The notes under the pieces were generated by a model, which worked only from the letters and a program-made list of their open reading frames with translations, was not told the origin of the DNA and ran no database searches. This document shows positions 34,460 through 47,175 of a stretch of DNA of 64,000 nt, piece after piece (within the stretch, counting starts at the first letter, position 1; every line of letters starts with the position of its first letter). Source of the stretch: Bedellia somnulentella (taxonomy: Eukaryota; Arthropoda; Insecta; Lepidoptera; Bedelliidae). The stretch is taken from contig OY755171.1 in the NCBI GenBank assembly GCA_963576735.1, forward strand, positions 434,001-498,000, in the 5' to 3' direction. Made by a program: the position numbers and the translations under genes.

Positions 34460-35330
34460 GTATGAAGTAATTTAAAAATTAAAAAAACTGAATATCGTCA
34501 TTAACGAACTACAGTTAGGGTTGCAAGTGAGTGGAAGACATTGCAGGTACAGTACAGGTCACGGGTACGGTGCACGAGCCGCGCGGCGCACTGCGGCTTC
34601 CGCTCTGATACTTGGCAGCGCTCGCCACTGCACCGCCGCTATATCACTACCTGCGTTTATGTGGCTACTTTCTGTGCGGTGTGCCAGACTGCCAGCTGTA
34701 TGTATCTCTAACCACTGATTTGTGAAAGAAACTAGCATTTGAGGGTGAAAAGTGCTTGTAATTAACACAAGACAATGACAAATATATATATACAAAAAAA
34801 GAAAAAAAAACATTACCAAAAAGGCCTTGACTCAGCACTCGCATGACAGAGTATATACTCATCATACACTGATTTTCAGTCAAAGCCCTGTTTAACTTAA
34901 ATATATGTATTTAAAATTGCACTATTTACACATTTAATACTACAGCTATTTTACTAAAGCTCATCAGACACATATTTGATGAGAAAAAAGAAAACATTAT
35001 AACATAAATAAAAGTAAAAACAACAATGAAAACTAAATATATACACTAGGAAAACCAAACACTTGCAATTTTGCAATAATATTCATTAATTTACAACAAT
35101 ATAATAATGACACTATCTACTATGGTCGGGCTGAGAAGTGAGGGGTAAGGCACTAATTTACAACAAAGGTTGCGTATAAATATATAGAAACAGTTTCGAT
35201 AGAATTTTTCCGATAGTAATTTATAAAGAATATATAAACAAAAAAACAAAATACAATGTAAGAAAAAAAGTGATAAGTAAAACTTATAAATATCAATGGT
35301 TAGTATCTCAATGAAAGCCAAGTTTGATAT
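34460..35330. other. GC-rich patch, then LINE 3' flank
   Basis: 34540-34690 is GC-rich with open frames on both strands and no recognisable domain. From about 34800 to 35330 the sequence is AT-rich and lies directly downstream of the minus-strand LINE ORF, so part of it is probably that element's 3' UTR. Its 3' end could not be located because no oligo-A tail or terminal repeat is evident. Confidence 0.4.
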
Positions 35331-38015
35331 TTAGTGAGGATTTGCTTGTAAATTTATGAGGTACTCTTTCATTCGGGTCTGAAATGTTCGTTTAGTTTGT
35401 ATGAACTTTAGTGGTGGGGGTAGATCGTTCCAGCATTTACTTGCGGCAAATCGGAAACTACCACGAAATGCAGTCGTCCGATGCAGAGAGGTTAACAGAA
35501 GAGTGGAGGATGCCCTTGTTTCATATTTGGACACTGATCTAGACCAAACAAGTTTATTATAAAGGTAAGATGGTTTTCCTTCTTTGACGACACCAAATAA
35601 GAGGGTGGCTAAGTGCAGATGTCTTCTGGATGCTAAGTTTAGCATTTTTAATTTATTCAAAGTGGGGGAAATATGTGATCTGGGGGCTACGTCAAAACAA
35701 TATCGTACGCATGCATTCTGCACCCGCTGGATGAGCCGTTTAGAGCGAGCTGATATGCATGGACCGTAAACAATATCGCCATAATTTAATTTACTTAGTA
35801 CTAAGGATTCGCACAAACTAATTCGTAAGTCCACATTAATGTATTGTCGAATGTTGTAGATTATTTTAAGTTTGTAGAAGCAGTTCCTTACTACTTCTAA
35901 TACGTGGCTTTCGAATTTGAGATCGCTATCTATTATAAGTCCCAAACTACGAGCTTTCTCAACTCTCTGTATTTCAGAATCACCTATTTTAATTGAAAAT
36001 GGGTTTGCTGTGACTTTTTCTCTCTGTATTTTGCTACCAATGATCATAAATTTCGATTTAGAGGGATTAACTACGAGACAGTTTCTTTGACACCAAACAT
36101 TTATACTTTCAAGATCTTTGTTCATCCATTCAACCGATTTTTCTTTTTGGCTTGGGGAAATTGGCAAATATATTTGCAGGTCATCGGCAAAAAGGTGATA
36201 TTTGCAGTGTTTTATACAATTAGGCAAATCAGCTGTGTATAATATAAACAATAATGGCGCGATAATAGAACCCTGTGGGGCACCTCTCGCTACCACTTGT
36301 TCTTCCGAATAGATAGTGCGACCATATTTGCCCTTTAATTTAACAATTTGGGAGCGAGAACTGAGGTAACTATCAAACCATTTAATGGTAGGCAGGTCGA
36401 ACCCATAGTATGCTAGTTTGGAGAGAACTAGGGAGTGATTCATACACTCAAAAGCTCGGGTACAGTCTAGTAGTGTCAAGATAGATGCATTGCCATTATC
36501 TTGCGCTTCGAGTATATTGTCTATCACATCAAGAAGAGCTGTCGTCGTGCTATGTTGTTTGCGAAACCCTGATTGAAGAACAGGTAGAATATGATTTTCT
36601 TCAAGGTATTTAGTCATTTGCTCGCTTACAGCCTTTTCTAATATTTTCGATAAGCAGCACAATAAACTTATAGGTCTTAGGTCCCTAAGCTCAGTTGGGT
36701 GGTTGACTTTCGGTATTGGTGTCACCACTGCCTTTTTCCATAAGTCAGGGAAGGTAGATGTTTCTATAGACTTGTTGATAAGAAAGGTTATAGTCTCTAA
36801 AGTAATGGGAAGTGTCATAAGGATCATAGAGAGAGAAACGCAATCATAACCCTGTGCATTTGACTTTAGCTTTTTAATCATTTGCAAAACTTGGTCGGGT
36901 GTAATTGTGTCCAAATGAAAAGTAGATGTACCGTGTCTATGGTGTTCGAAGTATGTCAAGTATGAAATATCAACAATATTGTTACCAGGCATTTCTAAAA
37001 AATGTTTATTAATGTCATTCGCGTCGTCAAAGTGTCCAGGAAGAGTTGAGTCGTTATGTTTACGTAAAATGGACGATTTAAGGTTTTTCCAAAGCAATTT
37101 GGTATTCTTAATATTTTCGTTAATAGTCTTTTGAAAGAAGGCTTTTTTTTCAAAAAACATACTTGTATTGACTAAATGCTTTAAATCTTTGTAGTAGGTT
37201 TTGTGAACTGAATTATTAGTGTTTCTGTAACGGGAATAAGCTTTATCTCTTAGTTCCATTTGAAATTTGAGATTATCCGTAATGTAAGGGTAATTTTGCT
37301 CCTTTACAAAACATGTTTTTGTTGGGGCATGTAAGTCAAAAATAGTCGTGATGTAAGCAGTTAATGTTGTTGTTATATCATTAATATTTGCTACACCGTG
37401 AAGTTTCTTTAAGTCAGTACTGTACAGATCATTTGAAAATAGCTCGGGGATAATATCATTAAGAGGTCTATAAGTAATGTAATGGGGAATGGGTTTTGGT
37501 TTTTTTAAATTGCATTCTATGCTAATAAAAGCGTGACGTCCCAGGGCTGGTATTGAGTTAACAGATACAGAGCGTACTGACAGGTCGGTTAATACAAGGT
37601 CGATAGCGGATTTGCTATTTTCGGTAAAGTGTGTAGGTTCGTTAATTAACTGACATAAGTTGGTTGTAATACAAAAATCCTTTAGGTAAAGTGTCTTATT
37701 ATCGTTAGGCTTAAGAATGTCGATGTTAAAGTCCCCTAATAATATAACCTTATCATATTTTTGAAATGATATTAAGGTCTCGGTTAATCCATCAAGAAAA
37801 GTTTCAACATGTTGCCAAGGCGGCCGGTAAGCGGTCCCAATAACAACAGAAAGCGTGTTTATCTTTGAAAATAGCCACATTTGTTCTATAGTTGAGACAG
37901 GATGATTAATTATACGAGTGTTGAGGCCCTTTTTTATATAAAAACCCACTCCTCCACCGCGGGTACGTCCTGAGCTAGCCGAGCGGGGTATGTGGCGTAG
38001 CCTGTATCCCGGCAC
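35331..38015 (-). pseudogene. LINE ORF2, endonuclease/reverse transcriptase, N-terminus broken
   Basis: An 894-codon open frame whose first listed codon is GTG (38013-38015), not a credible start. An in-frame TAA lies five codons upstream (38028-38030), and TGA and TAA lie further up (38127-38132). Residue numbers count from 38015. Endonuclease blocks are GGGVGFYIKKG (20-30), YRPP (63-66) and GDFNID (94-99). Reverse transcriptase blocks are LRPISLLCCLSK, a fingers/palm segment ending FECMNHSLVLSKLAYYG, ARGAPQGSIIAPLLF and FADD (609-612). The C-terminus ends NLQANPH. The missing N-terminal endonuclease residues make target cleavage unlikely, although the reverse transcriptase looks whole. Confidence 0.8.
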
Positions 38016-38170
38016 GACTGGGGCTGGTTATACGGATACAAGTATTTGAAGCTTTTGATGTTGTTTAATACTACAAACGCCAAAACTTGTTGAAACTTCG
38101 TCGACTTTCAGAGAAATGCCTCTCCATCATTAAATTATAGCCACGAGTCTATGAACGTTTATATGTGCCA
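35331..38170 (-). mobile_element. Second non-LTR retrotransposon (LINE), minus strand
   Basis: Minus-strand LINE that is 5'-truncated or degraded. The ORF2 frame is intact from 38027 down to 35331. Upstream in the same frame, similarity to the endonuclease start (HINVHRL near 38165, LKVDEVST near 38105) continues to about 38170 but is broken by three in-frame stops. No ORF1 was found. It belongs to the CR1/jockey-like group without RNase H and is clearly a different family from the LINE at 28-32 kb. Confidence 0.8.
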
Positions 38171-38299
38171 TAACATTTCTGACCGCAGTACGAGCAAGTA
38201 CCAGCTCGGTGACATAAAATACGAGCCAGCGATATCAAACAACTTCGCACGCCGCGGCCGCGCATAAATCAGTTGTAATCGATGTTCGTTATGATTGCA

Positions 38300-38620
38300 T
38301 GCAACGGCTGCGATGACCGCGGTCCAGTGCTTGCTTCGATTCCCGCGGAGAGCTTACATTTACATGATGAATCACCATCAGCCAATAGACGTTCACATAC
38401 GGACATAAGCCTTTCCCAAAGGTTTCCGCAACGACTAATACACTGTGATCTCATCCATTGTCTTCCCGCAACTTTCACCAAGTCAACGGTCCACCTTGTG
38501 CTGTGCAGAACTTGCGCGTCCTAACGCCTTGAGTTCTGCGTGCGATGTGCCCAGCCCATTGCCACTTCAGTTTTGCAACTCTTTGGGCTTTCTGAGTTAC
38601 CCGGTTCTCCTACGGATCTC
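38300..38620 (-). pseudogene. LINE ORF2 C-terminus fragment (RTE-like), minus strand
   Basis: Minus-strand translation in shifting frames gives NEIRRRTG, AKLKWQWAGHIARRTQ-like sequence (about 38600-38510) and then VKVAGRQWM (about 38475-38450). The same order of blocks appears at 42065-42400. This is the basic C-terminal region of a common insect LINE. At least two frameshifts break it. Confidence 0.65.
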
Positions 38621-39009
38621 ATTAATTACAAGTAAGAAATATTTGCAACACCCGATCAGGGTGTAATACTAAAACCATAATGTTATATAAGATCTGTATT
38701 TGAACATAAATTTGTGCTTCCTTTATAACTTTAACTTAATGTATGAATAGCCGAATATATATTTGTTTCCAAGCCAGGGCCAGGCAGTAACAGCGATTGC
38801 AAAACGGAGACAAAGGAAGGTGGTCAACCGTACGGACGTCCACTGAGTCACGCGGTCACGTGGTCTGCACCCGCGCAAACATGACAAAGACCCCGTCTCA
38901 CCTCTAACATTTTCCTCGTCTTTTCATACTCTTGTTAACAATATGACTATTGTAATACTCTCCGCCACTTTCACTGACCTATAATTAGAATTAAAATAAA
39001 GAAATGAAA

Positions 39010-39430
39010 CACATATATTTACTCGCGGCTAGATTCTAGAAAGGTTCATGTATAAAGTAGTCATGATGAAACCTCCAGCCATATGGATAACAATATGATG
39101 CATTTAAATGAATTCATCTCTATAAACTATCCATATCAGAGCCAATGTACAATTATATGGTTTCTATACTCAATTTAATTTGCGATTTTCTATATTAACT
39201 ATGTAACTATTGGTATAAACTTTATAGGTCTAGAACTTCTCTGTATTTTTCTCTTGCTGGAAGTATTGTGGACCGTTTGTTCTTCAAATAAATAAATATT
39301 TCAATTCGTTTTAAAGTTGAGAAGGAATAGAGGAGGAGTCAAGACAAATTTGTTGATGATTTACCTATCGCATCGCCTACCAATCAAATAAAAAGCCCCA
39401 GTACGTTTACAGTACATTTTAGATGGTAAT
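39010..39430 (-). mobile_element. SINE-A, ancient and split
   Basis: The 3' end block (ACTCGCGGCTAGATTCTAGAAAGG) is at 39020-39043. The middle block (CGCATCGCC, then AAAAAGCCCCAGTACGTT) is at 39370-39410. About 250 bp of foreign or deleted-and-replaced sequence lies between. Old minus-strand copy. Confidence 0.5.
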
Positions 39431-39672
39431 CGAGATTCGATGGTATTAAGGATGCTGAGTCAGGTCGGTCAGGCAGGTCATAAGCATACTGGGCGATGTA
39501 GCTGATAACTTATATCCCTAAATCCATTACTGATCCAAACTTTCAAACTAATAATGAACTTCTAGTTTATAGATTTTTTTGTATGAATAGCTTTACGTTT
39601 TAAGTATTTGCTATTTCACGCCAGTAGTGTTGAGATTCTAAGACATGTTTACCAATAAACTAATTTCAACTA

Positions 39673-39752
39673 TAAGTTCCCACTGGGGTTAGGCACAGAC
39701 TATCGATAGCCACTTTGTACGATCCTGGCAAACCTCTCCCGCTTGGTTTACA
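39673..39752 (-). repeat. RTE-D 3' end scrap
   Basis: Minus-strand piece matching the last codons and tail start of RTE-D: CCCACTGGGGTTAGGC, CAGACTATCGATAGCCAC and TTTGTACGATCCTGGCA. Compare 11340-11400. Confidence 0.7.
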
Positions 39753-42064
39753 TTAATTAATTTAATAACTTCAGACATGCATTGTACTTGATACTTAATA
39801 CATGAGAACTATTTAAGACCTGCAAGATGCTAAAAACACAGTACCAAAGAACTAAACACAATCTTCTATGATGCGGATTATCTCACGAATACAAATACAA
39901 CTGATGAGATAATGCGTTCGGAAATAGAAGTTTTAGAAAAACCCTACACCTTGTCAGAAAAAGCCGACAGCAAAATAAGTATTTAATAACAAATATCTAC
40001 AGTAAAAAAATAATTGGTTTGGCCTTGCTAATCACATCAGCGTACAACGTAAGTGCGTGTTTAGTCAAGTCAGTAACAATTGTGTATTTAAATTTAGTTA
40101 TGACACAAACCGATAAGATCCTATGAAATCTTGATTGACTCCTCGTTTCCAATAACCGCGCAAAGATGAATGACATCAGACTGACGAAGGTTAAGACGCT
40201 TTTGTTGTCATAGCAAATCCGTCTAAATAAATATAATTTGCGTCTGCGAATCTTAGTTTGATTCGCGAATTCTACAAAAAAGGAGCTTAGAATGAGACAA
40301 AAAAGATATTGACTAAGAGGCTTTTCCAGTGATTGATTGGAGATGAGACACGACAAGCAGCCTATCACAAGAAACGCTGTAGATCACCATCTCTTTACAT
40401 TGGTAATGTTTCTTGAAAACTACGCGATGCGACGGATGGTTTTAGGATATACCAGCATCCGAATCATGATGCCAATTATTGATTTGCTCCTTATAGTAAA
40501 CAAAAACTTATTAATGTCGTCAAGGCTCTGTGCAGGCTGTTTCCGGGAAAATCCCAAAATTGAACCTTAATGGACTTAAAAGGAGGTGTGTTGATGAGTT
40601 TCTTACGGGTTCTTCTCACAACAATACACCTTTCAAATCCGAAGTAGAAGTATATTTAAACTTAGTATTTAGTAATAATTAGAATTTCAAATTACAAAAA
40701 CTTATATTTTTATTTTCTAATTATGTAGTATTTTATGTATTTTTTACTCAAAAGCCCCGTGGGGAGCAATGACATGAAGCCTATTTGGAAATGGAACAAT
40801 TGTGTGTGTTTCTATGTGTAACCTGTAAACGTGTATTTGACAGTACTGGCTGTCAATCGAAGGTGCACTCGTAGTGTGTGTATGTAGGCCAAGGTTCACT
40901 TTAAAAGTGCGAAAAAGGGTGTGGTGCACACTTGGTCTGGAGTTTATGTTCAGTCTACGTTTTACACTAAATTCCTTTTATACTAAAACAAGGTGAAAGC
41001 ATTGCCTACAAATACAAGCACGTGTAAAGAAAAAAACTACATACCAAAAATTCAAACTATACTTTTACATTTTCGGGAAATAATTAAGTGTTATCGTGTC
41101 GTAAAAAAACACTAGTATTATTATAATATTGAAAAATATCAGCTGGTTGTTGGTATTACTGGTAGTGCCATCTAGCGGTAAAACCTAACACTATTAGAAA
41201 AACCACATTTCACATGATTGTAATGTAAACTTTCACATAATGAAATGTTACTACATAACGCACTGATAGAGCTCTTCTTTTCATCCAAAGGGTTCCTTCC
41301 TATCCTGTCATGTGCGTCCCAAAGAAGATATCATTAGGCTATAGGTTATTAACGCGCTGGACTAATAGAGTGGATTAGCAGACTTCCAGAAAGACAAACG
41401 TTAATAGAAGTCCGGAATGACATAATAACGTGCCCCCCACGGGCACAATCGCAACTTATTTTTGTCAATGCTGATTTAGCCAGCAATGCCCTAAGATATC
41501 ATTACTCCTGCCTCACAGTGTTGTTGTGAGAATACCTCTCCTCGGATTCGATACTGGGATTTGAGAGCCTTGAGCCAACCGTCCTTACCCTTGCATCAAG
41601 GTAGAGAAAGAGAGAAATATCAACAATTATATTAAAATAAAATTAAAGCAGAAGTGGATAGCGCCCTCTGTAAAAATGTGTAAAATCGAAGTTTAATGTT
41701 GCAGGTATATCGAGGCCAAACAGATCTCTTCACCGAATCATACGACTCATCATGATCCACAGAATTAATTGAAAGTGATACAAATGGAAAATTTTACTTC
41801 TGGGTTCATATTTCAATCAAACACGAAACTCAAGTTTGGGTCAATAAATTATCAAGGCATTCGAACCATAAATAATATTCGCAACCATGTCAGAATAACT
41901 GTTACGAGTAAAATATAAAAGAGAGTTGCATAAACGCAAACTCAAAAATCATTCTAAAATAATCTTTAAGTCATGTTTATTAGAATGATAACAAACATGA
42001 CATAGTTTGGGTCATAGTCTTATATTGGTTCCGACAAAATATATATGTATGTCTGTGTTGTGAT

Positions 42065-42400
42065 CAAGGGGCAATGGAGAGGGCTATGCTAGGAGTTTCA
42101 CTACGCAATCGAATCGGCAACGAGGAGATCTGTCGAAGAACCGGGGTTACAATCATAGCCCGAAGAATTGCAAAAACTGAATTGGCAATGGGTAGGACAC
42201 ATTGCACGCAGAACAGACGATCGTGGGGCTCGAAGGTTCTGGAGTGGCAGCCACGTACCGGACGACGCAGTGTGGGTAGCATACCACAAGATGGACCGAC
42301 GACCGATGAGGGCAGCACAAGACCGGCCGTTGTGGAATCTTTAGGGGAGACCTGTGTTCGGCTGTGGACGTCTATATGCTGATGATGATGTTGATTATGA
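42065..42400 (+). pseudogene. LINE ORF2 C-terminus fragment (RTE-like)
   Basis: Plus-strand translation reads ERAMLGVSLRNRIGNEEICR, then RRIAKTELAMGRTHCTQN (a shifted version of the usual AKLKWQWAGHIARR), then KVLEWQPRTGRRSVG, a gap, and SLGETCVRLWTS before the stop. It is followed by GATGATGATG, a typical 3' simple-repeat tail. The open frame 42074-42382 is this remnant with frameshifts. It is the same family as the fragment at 38300-38620. Confidence 0.72.
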
Positions 42401-43473
42401 GATTTCGCCCACATAGATAATGCTATGTCAGTCATTGCTACGCAGACTTCATATACAAGGAGGCGAGTTATTTGTTATAAAAAAGTATTTAGTAATTTTC
42501 GTAATTAGTTTTTTAGTGTTTAAATTTATGTATAAATATATGTTTTATTATCTAATGTGAATAGAAAACATACTTCTTCCCAATATAAACTAGGCCTTAT
42601 CTCGGGGCTGTTACTTAATTGATATTGCAGACCAATAACATCATAAATATAAATAACTACTATTGAAACATTCCCTCATCATGGAAAACTTGGATAATCT
42701 ATTTCCATCGAGCACAATAGTTTCATTACGCGAGATCTGTATTCTTCCCGCACAATATAGGTCGCGCCACCCCGGCCGAGTCAAGGGCAGTGCAGCGACG
42801 CGCCTCCTCACCCCTGTTCACCCTGACACCGTTTTAAACCCTATTTCGATATCGTTACGATTCACTTTGCCACAGGGGATAGCAGAGGAATGCACCAAGG
42901 TAGATAGTGTTTGCCAATTGAGTATAAAATAAAATATCAGTGTTGTGTTGACCAGTAACTCACTGCTGCAGCTACTCATCAAACCGTGAACTGTACAAAT
43001 TCCAGATAACTGTTCTCGGCTCCGGAATAGAAGTAATGCACCGTAACTTATGAAGTTTTAACAATCTATTGACGAGTACATTTCGCGATGAAAATAGATT
43101 ATATAAATTCAATAGTAACAGCCGGTTTATTAGCATTTCATTTTAGCATTCAATTTAGAGCAAAAGGCTGTTATTTTTTTAATTATTTTCGTTTATATTT
43201 CCTATCATCTCCACACCTACACACCTTCGTGTATGAATATTATCGATTAACCTTAGAACCCTTAGTGACTCGTTGAATAGACTAAGGAGTCACTAGTACT
43301 TGTCACCAGCATAAGTTTTTTTGAGTGTGATTATTTGTTTTCGAGTGGTCTTATAATGGTTGTTTATGATGTACTGGCCTTCGCTATTATATTTTTAACT
43401 ATGTAACTATTTGAAGCAAAGACAATGAATGACATTGATGTGAAATTTAACAAATTTTGACTGCATTTGTTAG

Positions 43474-43680
43474 CTATATAGTGTCGGCTAAGCATACCAC
43501 TACCAAATATGTACTGGTCGTAGGCGTGATACTAGACTTATCAGAGTATCGTAGAGCGTTAAACAAACCACCAGCAATTTGTTTTTGCAACTTTTCCTCT
43601 CTCAAACTACTAAAATAACTAAGGAATTCCCATGCACTTAGGATACTCCTTTTGAGGATTATAGCTGTGAGAATGGGTTT
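43474..43680 (+). mobile_element. SINE-A, strongly diverged
   Basis: Starts GCTATATAGTGTCGGCTAAG and keeps the block order to AGGATTATAGCTGTGAG at the 3' end, with many substitutions and indels. Confidence 0.6.
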
Positions 43681-43825
43681 GTATCATGTCTACATACTAA
43701 TCTGTTTAGAAGGATTAACATGATACTAAGATTGGAGATGGCTCATACCCAGGATTAATCTAGGTTAACAGTGTTCTTAGTAAGACATAGATAAGCCAAC
43801 CCACTTGAACTACAACTTGAATCCC

Positions 43826-43960
43826 ACAAAGGGGTAACCGGAAATACGGAATCTACAATTACTCAATGATTTTTATAAATTGAAGGGAAAATATGATGAA
43901 AACGATTAACTTAAAAACCTTAGATTTTAAAGTCTCGCGACATAGTCATTTGGATTCTAT
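43826..43960 (-). mobile_element. SINE-A, 3' part, strongly diverged
   Basis: Minus-strand remnant: AATCCCACAAAGGGGTAACC, ATTACTCAATGATTTTTA and GGGAAAATATGATG align in order with the 3' half of SINE-A. Confidence 0.45.
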
Positions 43961-44770
43961 ATACTCTCTTTTGGAAAACCAGTTGCTAATCTCTAGAATA
44001 TGTCAGTAGGCGGTTCCTAAGGGGTAAACTGACGAATTCAAATTATTACTTACTTTGGTAGGATAGTGCATCCCCAGATATTTAAAAACTAGATGACTCA
44101 GTCGTTATGATGTCATTCCCAGCTACGTCCACGATAGTAAATTTATTTGTATACCATCCCTCACTAGGCCAGTGTGGTGGACTAGCCAAGACTACCCATT
44201 TAGGGGTTACCATTAGCCCGTCGGTAAGGCTATATATTAACTGTGATGGATGGTGTTTCCACGCATGAACTCATACACAAATTATCAGTAGTACCGAGCT
44301 CCTAGTAGCAGTGTGCTGGTGTGAATGGTCGCGTGTCGTGATGAGAACAATGGTTTCTTGTACTATGTCATTTATGTAGATTCATTGTTCCCAGCCTCGA
44401 GCGGTATAGCGTTGACACATTATCAGGTTTCTACCGAATCAGCTTTTATTAAAGGTAAGGGTATGGTTACATTTCAGTGTCGACCTGAATAAATTATTTT
44501 GTTTATAATTCAGCTTCTTTTTGAAAACGTTGTTAAACAACTCATTCAGAAGGAAAGTCTAAAATTATGATACAATTGTGCTAATCAAAGTTTAACCTCA
44601 TCACCTTGCCCTTGATATAAGCAAAATAACTTGCTCCAGCGAAGAAACTGCAAACAGTATTACTATTTTGCTAGCTTTTCAATAAGAATAGCAGCTAAAA
44701 AGGAAAGACAAGGACTTATCATATTTCACACATTCATTCAACCATATATCCAAACTTTCTACATTGTCAC

Positions 44771-44838
44771 CAAACGCACCACCAAACCAAACGCACCACC
44801 AAACCAAACGCACCACCAAACCAAACGCACCACCAAAC
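44771..44838. repeat. 17-bp minisatellite, four perfect units
   Basis: CAAACGCACCACCAAAC repeated four times without a mismatch, followed by a partial unit CAAAGCGCAAAG. The period is not a multiple of three, so it cannot encode a fixed peptide repeat. Confidence 0.9.
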
Positions 44839-45019
44839 CAAAGCGCAAAGCCGTGCGAGTGTGGACACAGATGATGAGAGCGGTGATGAGTAAGCAACTT
44901 TCCATCACCAGTACATCAACACTTACACGCGATCACGAGCGAGCATGCACTCACCTGCAACAAGCAAACACACGTTACGTCACTAGTCCAGACCTACTCA
45001 ACTATTTATACCAAGAAAT

Positions 45020-45108
45020 ACTTTCCAAAAGTGGCTGAGGAATTTCTAATTCCATAGCTCAGGCTACCTCTTCTAGGGATTTATAGCCGTGAGTATATGT
45101 ACGTATAT
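45020..45108 (+). mobile_element. SINE-A, 5'-truncated
   Basis: Only the last third is present, from CTTTCCAAAAGTGGCTGAGG to GCCGTGAGTATATG. This is the pattern of 5' truncation by incomplete reverse transcription. Confidence 0.8.
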
Positions 45109-45410
45109 ACTTTGGTCTTTGGGTGATCTCAGCTGTTAAGGCCTAGATTGTAATTATAACACTTATTTTCTATTAAATTAGGGACGGATTGCTAGATTCG
45201 TTAATAGGTTCCGTTTAGTATTGTAGATAGTTGTAATCGTATAACTGGTAAAGGATGAGTATTACATCCAGGTATATACTTGACATAAATATAATTCCGA
45301 GCATGAAGGAATTGCAGGTTTATAGTGATGATGATGTTTCTTCAACGTTGCAGTTTAATGGTGCAGATCAAACCTAGGTCAATATTAAGGGCTTGGAATT
45401 AAATGACTTA

Positions 45411-45650
45411 CATACATACATACATATACTCACGGCTATAAATCCCTAGAAGGGGTAGCCAGAGCTAAGGAATTACAAATTCCTCAGCCACTTTTGGAAG
45501 TTGAAAGATGGTAGAATAAAGGTTGTTGGTGATGAGTCTCCAACCGCATCGCCCAAAAATCCCTTAAAAGCCCCAATACCGTTAGTCGCCTCTTACGTAC
45601 ACCCACCGGAAGAAATGGGGTAGTGCTATTCTAAGCCGACACTACACAGC
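45411..45650 (-). mobile_element. SINE-A, good copy
   Basis: Minus-strand copy from CATA repeats (45411) to CACTACACAGC (45650), with a short internal deletion after GGAAGTTGAA. The flanking duplication is masked by the simple repeat. Confidence 0.86.
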
Positions 45651-46035
45651 TACACATATCATACATATATAACAGTTTTACACATATCTTTTTATTCTCC
45701 GTAATTCCACACCTATCTTTTCAAACACATCTTTATTCATTCTTTGATCTTAATGTATCCGCGTTCATCTCCTGCCGACATTACCATCTACATATTCCTT
45801 TAGGCACAAAGGAGCTAAACAAGCAAGCAGACATGATGACGTCGCTCATCTCACCACTCGACCGAGAGGAAACATGTGAACAAGCAAACAAGGAGGTGTG
45901 ACGTCAGCACAATAGCCTTCGCGACACCTCACAGACGACACTAGAGCTTCAGACACCTCAAACAGAATGTATTAGTAACATCCTGTAATCGAAATATTAT
46001 TTATAGCTTTATCATCTCATCGTCGTATCGGTGGC

Positions 46036-46300
46036 ACTATAGTGTCGGTTTAGAATAGCATTAAATTTTCATTGGTACTTCATGAGCATAAGTTTCCGTG
46101 GAATGGTATTGGTGGGTTAAGGGACTTTTGGATTCTAAAGTGATTAGCGGCCGATCGATGTGGGTGGAAACTTAACATTTAGCCTTATTTTATACCTAGG
46201 TATATGCTTTCGTTTTGAGTAAGAAATACCTTATTAACACCCCTCTATTACAGAGATAGCTAACTACCGAAAGTGGCTGAGAAATTAATTATGAATCTCC
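46036..46300 (+). mobile_element. SINE-A, strongly diverged
   Basis: Begins CTATAGTGTCGGTTTAGAATAGC and ends near GGCTACCCCTTATTG, with a diverged middle. Old plus-strand copy. Confidence 0.5.
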
Positions 46301-47107
46301 GGCTACCCCTTATTGCGATAACAACCTTACAGATTATAAGCATAATTACTGGGAAAGTATTGAGACTATTGAAGGCTAACTGGTTCGGGGAAGTACGGAA
46401 CAAAGCTGTGTCATTTGGAAAGCAATATTGCAGGAAAGCGGCGGTGACTCACTGGATGACCTCACGAGGGTTGGGTACGGACTTTATACGAGCACTCCGC
46501 CGTAAACATTTAGTACACACTTTCTTATTCACCTTGTTCTTTTCCGTAGCGTAGGTAGTTTGAAATATGAAAGAGTTGGATAATGCGGATACTTATATCA
46601 GCAACGAAAAAATACGGCGGCGGCGGCTATATTTAGTTAGTTTTTATTATTATTTAGACCAATGAACCGGCAAAATTACGACTAAAAATATAAATTACCC
46701 AGAGTGAACAGATGGCATAGAATGGTAGAGAATGTGGTCAAGGAGCAGGAATCCGAAGAGTGACCCAGAAAAGGCCATGTTTTTTAAAATATTGTTAATA
46801 TGAATGAAGCGCAAGGGGTTAGTCAGGATCATGGGTGAGAATCGATATTTTCTGCTTATGTGTACTACGCAGTACGCATACTAACATTTTATTACTGTTG
46901 TCAATACAGATAAATCAAGCACAGATATGGCGACGTAGTCGAAGGAAGTTTCGGCCCGAATCAGAAATCGGATCCTCGCCTAACGAACATATTATACAGA
47001 TAAAATTGTTTGCTTTATGGTATACTAGCTTGTATATACTAAAACATGTACAAATAACATCCAAAACAGAGAAACAATCATAAATGATTTTCTGTTAATC
47101 ACATAAT

Positions 47108-47175
47108 TTTAGCTCTCAGCGGGATTTGAACCCGCGATCCCGGACCCAGTAGCATTCTATGCTAAGCTATGATAC
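47108..47175 (-). tRNA. tRNA-like sequence (pseudogene or SINE head)
   Basis: The minus strand has a strong T-arm, GCGGGTTCAAATCCCGC, and upstream an A-box-like TAGCTTAGCATAG, so both internal polymerase III promoter boxes are recognisable. The 3' GAGAGCT has no matching 5' acceptor strand and the anticodon stem is poor. It is better read as a tRNA pseudogene or tRNA-derived SINE head than as a working tRNA. No amino acid is assigned. Confidence 0.5.

Larger units (their letters stand above)
38621..42060. other. Long stretch with repeat scraps only
   Basis: Holds a diverged SINE-A (39010-39430) and an RTE-D tail (39673-39752), listed separately. The 123-codon frame at 39997-40368 (minus) starts at GTG, is AT-driven and shows no domain. 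Nothing else is supported. Confidence 0.4.
42405..45019. other. No supported gene; old SINEs and a minisatellite
   Basis: Contains two diverged SINE-A remnants and a 17-bp tandem repeat, listed separately. The 135-codon frame at 44631-45038 crosses the minisatellite and SINE sequence and starts at TTG, so it is not taken as a gene. Confidence 0.4.

Noticed and set aside
39997..40368. 123-codon minus-strand frame rich in Leu, Ile and Phe, receptor-like at first sight
   Set aside because: Starts at GTG, has no receptor motif or splice context, and hydrophobicity follows T-richness.
42074..42382. 102-codon plus frame and 123-codon minus frame as host genes
   Set aside because: The region is the C-terminus of an RTE-like LINE with frameshifts; the minus frame is its shadow.
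44631..45038. 135-codon frame with a Thr/Lys/Pro repeat
   Set aside because: Starts at TTG, crosses a 17-bp minisatellite whose period is not a multiple of three, and ends in SINE-A.
46273..46554. 93-codon frame
   Set aside because: Begins inside an old SINE-A and has no domain.
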